Under the pieces are notes generated by a model. The model was given only the letters and a program-made list of their open reading frames with translations. It had not been told where the DNA came from and searched no databases. Made by a program: the position numbers and the translations under genes. From contig JAKPDW010000064.1 in assembly GCA_029552245.1 (NCBI GenBank), forward strand, positions 1 to 64,000: DNA of 64,000 nt. The letters run 5' to 3'. Below are positions 49,821-58,975 of this stretch, piece by piece. The DNA is from Deltaproteobacteria bacterium. GTDB lineage: Bacteria > Desulfobacterota > Desulfomonilia > UBA1062. Positions within the stretch are counted from its first letter, which is position 1, and the number at the start of each line of letters is the position of its first letter.

Positions 49821-50225
49821 TTAGAAGAACACGTCTGTCCCCCCGCCGGCGAGGAGGAAATGCACCTGTCCCACGGGTTCCATGGCCTTGAGCGCCTCTG
49901 CCAAACCCTTCCTCATCCTGTCGGGGATGCACTCGACCGTGACCGTCTCGTTGCCGACACAGGGCCCGCCGCGCTCATCGTGCGCATCAAGCCTCGATCT
50001 CAAGAAGCCTGCAACCAGGACGAAGGCGCATCCAGCCTGACCGCAGCAGGACCTGTCCGTGACCGCGCAACCGACGAGGTAGAGGATCTCCCCCTCGTCG
50101 CGACCCAGGACACCCTGTCTGACGAACACGTACCGGCCGCCTATGGCCTCCACCTCAACGCCGAGCGGGGGCACCCTGAACTCCACCACCGCACCTCCCG
50201 GAAGGACATCGCCTGTCATGCGCAT
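49821..50225 (-). CDS. Hypothetical protein, 134 aa
   Basis: Open frame from MRMTGDVLPGGAVVEFRVPPLG; GGGGAGAGGA-type RBS before ATG at 50225; protein-like composition. Confidence 0.6.
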   Translation of the reverse strand: MRMTGDVLPGGAVVEFRVPPLGVEVEAIGGRYVFVRQGVLGRDEGEILYLVGCAVTDRSCCGQAGCAFVLVAGFLRSRLDAHDERGGPCVGNETVTVECIPDRMRKGLAEALKAMEPVGQVHFLLAGGGTDVFF

Positions 50226-50582
50226 TCCTCTCCCCTTATGCCCCAACGCCTCGTGCTCATGCAAGGGGCAGGACCTCGCAGCGGGCCGTCGCCTTTCCCA
50301 TGCCCGGGTGTACCGCCCGGGTGGACGCGGAGGTGCCGGCAAAGTGTGCGGCCCGAGCGCTCGTGTCCCTCGACCGGTCCGGTATCGAGCCAGGGTCCCG
50401 TGCGGTTCACGAACGGGGTCGGTCGTGCGCTTTCTGCAGGGGTCAACCCGCCTGTGTGGTTCATCCGCCACCCAAACAGCCCTTCATCGGGGGCGTCACG
50501 GAGAGGACGACCCCCCTTTTCCTTCTTGTAATCCCTTATCCTCCCAACTAAAGTTTGCATACTGTAACACCGATGAGCCATA

Positions 50583-50611
50583 TACGCACTCGGGGTGTCG
50601 CTGAGTGCGTA
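50583..50611. promoter_or_regulatory. Perfect 9-bp inverted repeat TACGCACTC-N11-GAGTGCGTA upstream of the GTPase operon
   Basis: Direct sequence symmetry, 29 bp upstream of the first operon ATG. Confidence 0.55.
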
Positions 50612-50639
50612 CGGTCCTCGGAGAGGGTTGAGAGAGAAT

Positions 50640-51680
50640 ATGAGCCTGTTCGATAAGCTCTTCGGCCGGTCCAAGCTGTCGAAGGAGATCTCCGCCTGCG
50701 AGTCGGCCCTGGAGAAGAGACCAAACGACCCGGTCATCCTCAAGAAGCTGGGGGATCTCTACCTCAAGGCCGAAGACATGAAGAACGCATCCGAGGTGTA
50801 CGTGCGCCTGGGGGAAGTCTACACCACCAGGGGGTTCTACCCCAAGGCGGTGGCCCTGTACAAGCAGGCCATCAAGATCAACGCCTCGTGGGAAGAGCCG
50901 TACGTGAAGCTCGCCGAGCTCTACCAGATGCAGGGGTTCATCCGCGAGGCGGCCACCCAGTACATGAGGCTCTCCGAGATGCTCGCCAAGAGCGGGGACA
51001 GCCTGGAGGCCACCATGTACATGCAGAAGGCCGCGGAGCTGGACCCGGCCATAACCCAGGTCAGCAGGCAGGTCCACTCCTTCAAGGTCAAGGAAAAGGC
51101 CATGGTCGAGCCGGTGCCCGGCTCTTCCCCGAGACCACAGGTCGAGCGGACGGACTTCTATGACCTCACCAAGGAACTCGAGGGTCATTTCGACTCCGCC
51201 CTGGAAGCGGCAGCCCAAGATCATCCCACCGACGGCGGGGAGGTCGAGGACACCACGGGCGTCGAGTCGGTGTTCAAGGCCATCGAGGAGAACGCCGCCA
51301 GGGAAGGCAAGGACGACCCCCTGTTCCTGTACAACATGGGCCTCGCGTACAGGGAGACAGGCCTCCTCGAGGATGCGGCGGACTCGTTCAGGAAGGTGCT
51401 GCTCTTGGGGGAGAAGCTCCTGGACGCACACATCATGCTCGGCATCACCTACAGGGAGTTGGGGCTCTTCAGCGAATCGCTGGATACGCTCAAGCAAAGC
51501 CTCGCCCTCGAAGAGGCCTCCCAGGAGATGAAGATGGGGATCCTCTACGAGATCGCACAGACATACAAGGCCATGGGCGACAACGAAAACGCTCTGTCCA
51601 TATTCCGCGAGATCCAGAAGGATCATCGGGATTTCAAGGACGTGGAGCTCGAGATCATCAGGCTGGCCGGGGGAGGATGA
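50640..51680 (+). CDS. TPR-repeat protein
   Basis: Repeated PKAVALYKQAIKINASWEEPYVKLAELYQMQG, FSESLDTLKQSLALEEASQEM units. Confidence 0.85.
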   Translation: MSLFDKLFGRSKLSKEISACESALEKRPNDPVILKKLGDLYLKAEDMKNASEVYVRLGEVYTTRGFYPKAVALYKQAIKINASWEEPYVKLAELYQMQGFIREAATQYMRLSEMLAKSGDSLEATMYMQKAAELDPAITQVSRQVHSFKVKEKAMVEPVPGSSPRPQVERTDFYDLTKELEGHFDSALEAAAQDHPTDGGEVEDTTGVESVFKAIEENAAREGKDDPLFLYNMGLAYRETGLLEDAADSFRKVLLLGEKLLDAHIMLGITYRELGLFSESLDTLKQSLALEEASQEMKMGILYEIAQTYKAMGDNENALSIFREIQKDHRDFKDVELEIIRLAGGG

Positions 51681-51681
51681 C

Positions 51682-52872
51682 ATGGCGGTGATCAACTATT
51701 CCAAGAAGGAGATCTCTGCGAAGATCGTTTATTACGGACCCTCCCTGTGTGGAAAGACCACCAACATCCAGTCGATCTACACGAGCATCAAGCCCGAGCA
51801 GAAGGGGAAGCTCGTCTCGCTGGCCACCGAGGCGGACCGCACCCTGTTCTTCGACTTCCTTCCCATAGAGATCGCGAACATCCGGGGATTCAAGACGAGA
51901 CTCCACTTCTACACGGTCCCCGGCCAGGTCTACTACAACTCCACGCGGAGGGCGGTCCTGACGGGCGTGGACGGCATCGTCTTCGTCGCCGACTCCCAGC
52001 GGGACAAGATGGAGGAGAACGTCGAGAGCCTCAACAACCTGGAGGAGAACCTCAACTACTACGGCAAGAGCATCAAGACCCTGCCCATGGTGTTCCAGTA
52101 CAACAAGAGAGACCTCCCCGACGTCTCGTCGGTCGCCGAGCTCGAGCAGATCCTCAACCCCTACGGGTACCCCTTCTTCGAGGCGGTCGCGACGACAGGC
52201 GAGGGGGTCCTCGAGACCCTCACGAGGATAACCAAGCTGGTGCTGCAGCACATCGAGATGGGGACGAGCGGGAAGCAGCAGAGGCCTTCGTCCGTGCCCT
52301 TCGGGACGGCCCCACGGGGCATCCCCGAGCCCCCCGACGTCTTCCAGCAGAGACCCGCGCCTGCCGGGCCGGGTCCTGTCGAGCCCCCGCGGCCTCGCGA
52401 CCTCGCTGGTCCTGAACCGTTCGAGCCCGGCCGTGCATTCCAGGCCGAGAAGCCTTCCCGCCCGCTTGCTCTGGGACCGGAGGACGGCTCGATCGCAGCT
52501 CGCACGACCCAGGAGACAAGCGCGGCTGTGCGGCCCGTCGGCCAGGCCACCCCCTCAGACCTCCTCTCGGAGGCGGGGCCTTCTGCAACCTACGGAGAAC
52601 TTGCCGAGCCCGCCGGTGTCGAGCGGTCAGGGTACCCTCGCGAGACAGGCGGGCTGGAACCCGGTCTCGCCGCGAAACCGCTCGAGACCTTCCAGGACGA
52701 CACCGCCCGCGTCATGGAACAGGCGCTCGGCAGGATCCAGATCGTGGGCACGGAAAATGCAGAGATTCTGTCCGCCAACGCGCTCTGCATACCGATCAAG
52801 GTGAAGATAGAGGGGGATCAGAAGGTGTACAGGCTGGATTTGGCCATCAAGATAGACGGCCTCAAGCCGTAG
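51682..52872 (+). CDS. MglA-type small GTPase with long Pro-rich linker and C-terminal extension
   Basis: GPSLCGKTTNIQSIY P-loop, RLHFYTVPGQVYYNSTRRAVLTGVDGIVFVADSQ, FQYNKRDLPD; about 200 aa extension. Confidence 0.92.
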   Translation: MAVINYSKKEISAKIVYYGPSLCGKTTNIQSIYTSIKPEQKGKLVSLATEADRTLFFDFLPIEIANIRGFKTRLHFYTVPGQVYYNSTRRAVLTGVDGIVFVADSQRDKMEENVESLNNLEENLNYYGKSIKTLPMVFQYNKRDLPDVSSVAELEQILNPYGYPFFEAVATTGEGVLETLTRITKLVLQHIEMGTSGKQQRPSSVPFGTAPRGIPEPPDVFQQRPAPAGPGPVEPPRPRDLAGPEPFEPGRAFQAEKPSRPLALGPEDGSIAARTTQETSAAVRPVGQATPSDLLSEAGPSATYGELAEPAGVERSGYPRETGGLEPGLAAKPLETFQDDTARVMEQALGRIQIVGTENAEILSANALCIPIKVKIEGDQKVYRLDLAIKIDGLKP

Positions 52873-52881
52873 GGAGGCAGA

Positions 52882-54378
52882 TTGCAGGCGGATCGCTTCC
52901 TGACCGGCTTCACCCCGGACGTGACGATCCTCGGCACGGGCCTGTCATGGCCCGTGGTGAACGCCGTCCTGGGAAACTGTTACCTTTTCGTGATCGTCGT
53001 GTCCCTTTTGTGCTTTGTGATCGTGGGTGTCTTCTGCCTGGTCAAGTACGCCCCCCTCATGCTCCACGACATCAAAAACATCACCAACAACGAACTCCCA
53101 CAGGCCGGGCTCGTCGCCTGGATGTGCCTCGTCTTCGCCCTCCCCCTGTTCTTCGACGTGGGCGCAGGCATACTCGTGGCCTGGTGGTTCCTCGTTCTGT
53201 GGAACTACCTGTTGGCATCCGAGAAGCGCATCGTGTATGCATTCATCTTCGTCGTGCTCATATCGGGGTGGCTCACCCACGTGGCGGCGGGCTTCATAAC
53301 GTACCCCGAGACACAGCTCAGCAGGGAGATGTTCTCGGTCCAGAACCGGAGCGCGACCCAGGCCGACCTCGACTCCCTCGCCTCGTGGTCGCGCCAGCAC
53401 CCGGACGACGCCGAGCCCTTGAACGCGCTCGCGCTGCATGCCATCGCCAGGTCCGAATGGCAGGAGGGGATCAGGCTCCTTGAGGCCTGCATAGACCTGG
53501 AGCCCGCGAACCCCCGCTATTACAACCATCTCGCCGTCGCCCTCATGGGAACCGGCAGGACCAAGGAAGCCCTCAAGGCGCTCGACTACGCCGCCAAACT
53601 GAAGCCGGACTCCGTGATCTATTACTACAACATGAGCAGGATCTACCAGTCCACCTACAACTTCTACGAGAGCGAAAGCGCGATCGCACAGGCGAGCGGG
53701 ATAGACTCCAGGCTCGTCAGGCAGCTCCTTGACACAGAGAACAAGGTAGGCAGGACCCGTCTCATCCTCGAGAAGACCCCGGTCTCGAGGTACCTCGCCC
53801 GGCAGATGAGGCCTTCCCCTGTCCTCGGGGAGGCCGCGGACGCCTTGTGGCACTGGGTCTTCGGGCTGATACCGAGACGCGCCTCGGCCTTCTTGGGAGC
53901 GGGGTTCTTCGTCACCCTCCTCCTCATGAGCTTCATTCCCAGGGACAAGTTCTCGAAGCAATGCGCCCGGTGCGGGAAGGTGTACTACTCCGGCACGTTC
54001 ACGAAATCCGGCAGCCCGATGTGCCTGCAATGCTCGTGGCTCGACTCGAAGGCCAAGAAGCAGGAAGTGACGATCGTCCAGCACAAGTCGGAGGACATCA
54101 GGAGTTTCAAGGCCCAGAGCTTCCGGAAACTCCTCAGGCTCGACATGGTCCTGCCGGGGCTGGGCTGCTTCATGGCCCACCGCACGGGCACGGCCCTCAT
54201 CAGGCTCGTCGTCCTGTGCGCATGCCTCGCGGCGCTCGCCATGGGCAGCGGCGTCATCGTATCCTTCGTGCCGGTCCACGTAAACGCCGGGCTTGCGATT
54301 CGAACGGCTGCCGTAGTCGTCTGGGCGTCACTCCTGCTGAGGGTGTACAGGCGCCCTCCCCTCAGGTTCGGAGGCTGA
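52882..54378 (+). CDS. Membrane TPR protein with C-terminal zinc-ribbon-like motif
   Basis: N-terminal TM segments, TPR-like DAEPLNALALHAIARSEWQEGIRLLEACIDLEPANPRYYNHLAVALM, CARCGKVYYSGTFTKSGSPMCLQC; TTG start. Confidence 0.78.
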   Translation: MQADRFLTGFTPDVTILGTGLSWPVVNAVLGNCYLFVIVVSLLCFVIVGVFCLVKYAPLMLHDIKNITNNELPQAGLVAWMCLVFALPLFFDVGAGILVAWWFLVLWNYLLASEKRIVYAFIFVVLISGWLTHVAAGFITYPETQLSREMFSVQNRSATQADLDSLASWSRQHPDDAEPLNALALHAIARSEWQEGIRLLEACIDLEPANPRYYNHLAVALMGTGRTKEALKALDYAAKLKPDSVIYYYNMSRIYQSTYNFYESESAIAQASGIDSRLVRQLLDTENKVGRTRLILEKTPVSRYLARQMRPSPVLGEAADALWHWVFGLIPRRASAFLGAGFFVTLLLMSFIPRDKFSKQCARCGKVYYSGTFTKSGSPMCLQCSWLDSKAKKQEVTIVQHKSEDIRSFKAQSFRKLLRLDMVLPGLGCFMAHRTGTALIRLVVLCACLAALAMGSGVIVSFVPVHVNAGLAIRTAAVVVWASLLLRVYRRPPLRFGG

Positions 54379-54379
54379 C

Positions 54380-55348
54380 ATGGCGCTTCTGGGCACACTC
54401 AAGGGTTTCGGTGTCACGGAGATCTTCCAGCTGATCTCCCAGCAGATGAAGACGGGGTCTCTCGTGCTCACCTCGACGAAGGCCACGGTCACCATCAACT
54501 TCGAGAACGGGGTCATCGTCGGTCTGAGTTCGAACACATGGGAACGAGACCCCATGGCCGACGTGCTCATGAAGGCGGGGTTCCTCCAGGAGAAGGACTT
54601 CAAGGCCGCCCTGGAGAGCGCCAAGAAGAACTCCCAGCCCTGGTACGAGATCCTCGTATCCAAGGGCCAGCTCAAACGGGTGTTCGTGGAGAGGGCGTCG
54701 AACACCGTCATCAGGCAGACGCTGCTGGAGATATTCCAGTGGCCCGAGGGGGGCTACCGGTTCGAGGACTGGGAAGGCGAACACGAGAGCATGCTCACCT
54801 GCCACATACCCACCGAGAGCGCCATCCTCGATACCCTCCGCATCATCGACGAGTGGCCGACCATCAAGCAGAAGATCCCGCCGGTCGACTACTGCCCGGT
54901 GACCGTGATCCCCATCACGGAGGAGATCGTCAAGCACCACGAGCTCTCGGAGGTCGACCTCCACATCTACGACCTGATCGACGACAAGAGGACGGTCGAG
55001 AGGATCGTGCGCGAATCCCTCGAACCGCCGTTCGAGGCCCTCAGCTCGCTCGTGAGGCTCATGGACCTGGGCCTCGTGGAGGTGTTCCCCCAGGGCGCAT
55101 CGGATGTCAGGGACTCGACCATCGCCCGCGGGAAGACCATCGCGGGCCTGAAGAAGGCGGCCCTCTACGGCGCGTTCGTCCTGTGCTTGGCCGCACTCGC
55201 CTTTTCGGGACAGTCGAGGCTGCTGCACCAGGACCTGGTGCCGAAGGTGATCGTCTCGCACCTCGAATACCAGCACAAGCTCGCCGCGACGTTCAGCGCG
55301 CCCGGGCCAGGGCCTTCAGGGACAGATACAGGTAGTGGTGGCCGTTGA
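54380..55348 (+). CDS. DUF4388/PATAN-domain protein with C-terminal TM
   Basis: GTLKGFGVTEIFQLISQQMKTGSLVLTSTKATVTINFENGVIVGLSSN. Confidence 0.85.
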   Translation: MALLGTLKGFGVTEIFQLISQQMKTGSLVLTSTKATVTINFENGVIVGLSSNTWERDPMADVLMKAGFLQEKDFKAALESAKKNSQPWYEILVSKGQLKRVFVERASNTVIRQTLLEIFQWPEGGYRFEDWEGEHESMLTCHIPTESAILDTLRIIDEWPTIKQKIPPVDYCPVTVIPITEEIVKHHELSEVDLHIYDLIDDKRTVERIVRESLEPPFEALSSLVRLMDLGLVEVFPQGASDVRDSTIARGKTIAGLKKAALYGAFVLCLAALAFSGQSRLLHQDLVPKVIVSHLEYQHKLAATFSAPGPGPSGTDTGSGGR

Positions 55349-57014
55349 GGCGCACCTTCACCGGCGTGAACGCAACGTCGAGAAACCTGCCCCGCTCGTA
55401 GAGATCCTCCTTGAACGGCGTCTTCAGCGTGTGGAAGAGCCGGTTGGAGTGCCTGAGAACGAGCTTCGCCAGGCCGTCTTTCGCGACCCTCGCATCCACC
55501 ACCTCCATGGCGGGGATGAGGAACACCGGTTCGGGATTCCCCTCGCCGTATGGGGCGAGGAGTTCCAGCTCGTCCATGAACGCGGGCGTGAGGTCGAAGG
55601 GAGAGATCTTGAGGTCCACCTCGTAGGGGCCGTCCTGCCCCCACTCCACCCCTTCGAGCGCCTCCCCCAGCGCGGAGGCGAGATCCGGTATCTTCGGCGC
55701 GTCCAGCGTGAACCCCACCGCCATCCTGTGGCCGCCGAAGGTGTTCAGCAGCGATGATACCGAGCCCAGGGCGCGGTGCAGGTCCACCCCCGCGACCGAC
55801 CTCCCGGACCCCGTGCCCTGTGCGCCAGACACCGAGATGACGATCGCGGGCCTCGACAGGATTGCGGCCAGGCGCGATGCGACGATCCCGAGCACACCCA
55901 CGTGCCAGCCCTCGCCCCACACGAGGGCCACCCGGGGGTGCGGCGGGTTGTCCCTCAGCATGTTCAGGGCGTCCTCGAGGACCTTCTGCTCGTGGGCCTG
56001 CCTGGACCTGTTGAGGGAATCGAGCTCCAGGGCGAGCCGCCGGGCCACGCCGGCGTCATCGGTGGTGAGGAGGTCGAACGCCTTGCGGGCGTCGGCTATC
56101 CTGCCCGCGGCATTGATCCTCGGCCCGATGACGAAACCCAAATCCCGCGTCAAGAGCCCCTTTCTCAGCCCGGCCACCTCGGCGAGCGCCGAGATGCCCG
56201 CCCGCGAACGAGAGTTGATGACCGTGAGGCCCTCTTTCACGAGTATGCGGTTGACACCGGAAAGCGACACGGCGTCCGCGACCGTGGCCATGGCCACGAT
56301 GTCGAGTTCCTCCTTGAGGTTGGGCAGGGCCGTGTGACCCCGCTCCCTCAGCGCCTTCCTCAAGGCTATGATGAGGTGGAAGACCACGCCCGCACCGCAG
56401 AGATCCTCGCCGAAGAACAGGCAGTCGTTCTGCTTCGGGTTGATCACCGCGCACGCATCGGGAACATCCCCGTCCGGCTCGTGGTGGTCGGTCACGATCA
56501 CGTCCATCCCGAGGAAACGGGCGTAGGCGACTTCCTCGCGGGAGCAGACGCCGCAGTCGGCGGTGATCAGGAGCGACACCCCCCGCGCGGCGAGTTCGTC
56601 GATCCCCCTCCTGTTGAGTCCGTAGCCGTCGCTCGACCTGTCGGGGATGAAGACCATCGGCGGCTTCGCCCCGACACCCACGAGAAACCTGTGGATGAGA
56701 ACGGCGGAGCTCACCCCGTCAACGTCGTAGTCCGTGAACACGCCGATGGTCTCGTCGCGCTCGAGCGCGCGGACGATGCGGTCGCACGCCTCGGCCACCC
56801 CTTTCATGTCCACCGGGTCCCTGAGCTGGCCCAGGTTCGGCGTGAGAAAACCCATGACCTGGTCTGGATCGACCATGCCCCGTATCTTCATGAGGGAACG
56901 GAAGGCCGCCGTGAAGTTCAGGGACTTCAGGGCCTCCTCGTCAACGCCCCCGCGGATCACCCACGATCGGGCAACGCGTACCATGCCCCCTGTGTATCCC
57001 CAGGCACCCCCCAA
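55293..57014 (-). CDS. recJ: Single-stranded-DNA-specific exonuclease RecJ
   Basis: IGVFTDYDVDGVSSAVLIHRFL, DVIVTDHHEPDGDVPDACAVINPKQ, FGGHRMAVGFTLD. Confidence 0.95.
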   Translation of the reverse strand: MGGAWGYTGGMVRVARSWVIRGGVDEEALKSLNFTAAFRSLMKIRGMVDPDQVMGFLTPNLGQLRDPVDMKGVAEACDRIVRALERDETIGVFTDYDVDGVSSAVLIHRFLVGVGAKPPMVFIPDRSSDGYGLNRRGIDELAARGVSLLITADCGVCSREEVAYARFLGMDVIVTDHHEPDGDVPDACAVINPKQNDCLFFGEDLCGAGVVFHLIIALRKALRERGHTALPNLKEELDIVAMATVADAVSLSGVNRILVKEGLTVINSRSRAGISALAEVAGLRKGLLTRDLGFVIGPRINAAGRIADARKAFDLLTTDDAGVARRLALELDSLNRSRQAHEQKVLEDALNMLRDNPPHPRVALVWGEGWHVGVLGIVASRLAAILSRPAIVISVSGAQGTGSGRSVAGVDLHRALGSVSSLLNTFGGHRMAVGFTLDAPKIPDLASALGEALEGVEWGQDGPYEVDLKISPFDLTPAFMDELELLAPYGEGNPEPVFLIPAMEVVDARVAKDGLAKLVLRHSNRLFHTLKTPFKEDLYERGRFLDVAFTPVKVRLNGHHYLYLSLKALARAR

Positions 57015-57081
57015 GTCAAGGGGGCTCGACCCGGGGCCACCCTATGGATTCACGGCATCGCGGGAGCACCCGCGGGCCTCG

Positions 57082-57846
57082 TCACTCGATGCACCCGAGG
57101 AGCGCCTCCCTGGTCCTGGGCATGTCGCAAAGCGCCACCTCCATGGTCACGGTGGAGTCGTACCCCGAGGCGACGAGGGCCGCCATGATGGTGCGGTAAT
57201 CCACCATGCCGTCTCCCAGGGCCAGGTGGAGGTCGTCCTTCACGCTGGTCCCGCCGTGGTTGTCATGCACGTGCACGTGGGCTATCCTCTCCCTGCACCG
57301 CTCGATGAAACCGAACGAGGTGTTCGTCCTGCTCAAGAGCTGGGCGTGCCCGATGTCGAGCGTCATCATGAGCCCCGGGATGGCCCTGAAGGCGGGTTCG
57401 AAGCTGTCCACCCGCTCGCTCAGGTTCTCTATGCAGATGACCACCCCCTTGCCCTGCGCGTGCTCGACGATCTCCGCAAGGATCTCGAGCTTCCTGGACA
57501 CCAGATCGACGCCCGCGAAGCGGCCGTCGATCCAGAAGTGCACGGTCGCCTTGTGGATGCCCAGGCCCGGGCACAGGTCTATGAGCGACTTGATCCTCGG
57601 CAGGAAGCCCGCCCTCAGGACACCGGCGTCGAACGGGTTGTCCTCGTTGGGGAAGTGCGCGAGGAGATCGATGCCGTACTCGCTCCTGAGCTCGAGGAGC
57701 CGCGGTGTGTGGGACGTGACGAGGCCCGGGTCCTCGAGGGATACCTCCACGAACGGGTATCCCATTGCGGCGACCTCCCATGCCTCCTCGAGGGTGTGCG
57801 CCCTGCCGCCGATGGTGATCACGGGTTGCCCATCCTTTCGCTCCAT
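57082..57846 (-). CDS. Sugar phosphate isomerase/epimerase (xylose isomerase-like TIM barrel)
   Basis: MTLDIGHAQLLS, IAHVHVHDNHGGTSVKDDLHLALGDGMVDYRTIMAAL. Confidence 0.85.
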   Translation of the reverse strand: MERKDGQPVITIGGRAHTLEEAWEVAAMGYPFVEVSLEDPGLVTSHTPRLLELRSEYGIDLLAHFPNEDNPFDAGVLRAGFLPRIKSLIDLCPGLGIHKATVHFWIDGRFAGVDLVSRKLEILAEIVEHAQGKGVVICIENLSERVDSFEPAFRAIPGLMMTLDIGHAQLLSRTNTSFGFIERCRERIAHVHVHDNHGGTSVKDDLHLALGDGMVDYRTIMAALVASGYDSTVTMEVALCDMPRTREALLGCIE

Positions 57847-57931
57847 GCCGATCCCGCAGGATTCTCTCTCCTCTCCAGGCCGCCTACCGGGCGGATGCCC
57901 GCCAAGTCAGGCGCAGTGAGCACCTTACCGG

Positions 57932-58975
57932 TCACGCCCCGGGGTCAAACGCGCCCGGCCGCTCGATGACACCCGCGAACAACACGTCGCCGTCCTCGTC
58001 GGAGAACACGGCGAGCTGCCCCGGCGCGACGATGCCCCCGAACTCCACCCATGCGCCGCCCCCCCTGAGCGGGTGCACGACTGCCGGCTGGGCCTCCTGG
58101 CGGTAGCGGACCCTCGCCAGCGCGGCGATCGGCCCGTCGAGCGAGCCCGCCTTCATGAAGTTCAGCTCGTGGATAAAGAACCCGGGGTGCACCCACTCGG
58201 CCTCGTCTCCCACGACCACCGTGTTCGTTCCCGCGTCCACGGAGAGCACGTACGTCCTCGACCCCCTTGCCAGCCCGAGCCCTTTTCGCTGTCCCACGGT
58301 GTAGTGCGTCACCCCCCTGTGATACCCGAGCACGACCCCCCTCACGTCGCGGATGGGTCCGGGTCTCGCATCCACCCCCGTGCGCCTGTGCACGAACCCC
58401 GCGTACCCCCTCCTGGATGCGAAGCACACGTCTCTCGACCTCAACCGACCGGGGTCAGCGATCCCCGAACGCCGGGCGATCCTGAGGGCGTCCTTCTTCG
58501 GCACATTCGCAAGGGGGAACACGGCGCGGCCGAGCGCCTCCTGGGAGAGCATGGCGAGAAAGTACTCCTGGGACTTCGTCTCGGCGGCACGCGAGACGAA
58601 GAACCTGCCCAGGCCTGTCTTGCGGGAGGCGTAATGCCCCGTCGCCAGGGCGTCTGCCCCCTCCGAGAGCGCGAGCCTCAAGAGCAGGCCGAACTTTATC
58701 TCCCTGTTGCACTCGACGCACGGGTTCGGGGTCCTCCCGGAAAGGTACTCCCTGCAGAAGTAATCCTTGACCTGTTCGAACGCCCCGCGCGCATCCACCA
58801 CGCGATGGCCTACGCCCAGGCGCCGGCACAAGGCCCGCGCCGCCTCGACGTTTGCGGGCGGCGGGACGTCGCCGTCCAAGAGGAGCGTCAGGCCGAAGAT
58901 GCGCTCGCCGGACTCGTGGAGGAGCACCGCCGCGGCCGTCGAATCCGCCCCCCCCGACAGGGCGACGGCGATCAT
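57932..58975 (-). CDS. mnmA: tRNA-specific 2-thiouridylase MnmA
   Basis: AVALSGGADSTAAAVLL, GRTPNPCVECNREIKFGLLL, TVGQRKGLGLARG. Confidence 0.93.
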   Translation of the reverse strand: MIAVALSGGADSTAAAVLLHESGERIFGLTLLLDGDVPPPANVEAARALCRRLGVGHRVVDARGAFEQVKDYFCREYLSGRTPNPCVECNREIKFGLLLRLALSEGADALATGHYASRKTGLGRFFVSRAAETKSQEYFLAMLSQEALGRAVFPLANVPKKDALRIARRSGIADPGRLRSRDVCFASRRGYAGFVHRRTGVDARPGPIRDVRGVVLGYHRGVTHYTVGQRKGLGLARGSRTYVLSVDAGTNTVVVGDEAEWVHPGFFIHELNFMKAGSLDGPIAALARVRYRQEAQPAVVHPLRGGGAWVEFGGIVAPGQLAVFSDEDGDVLFAGVIERPGAFDPGA

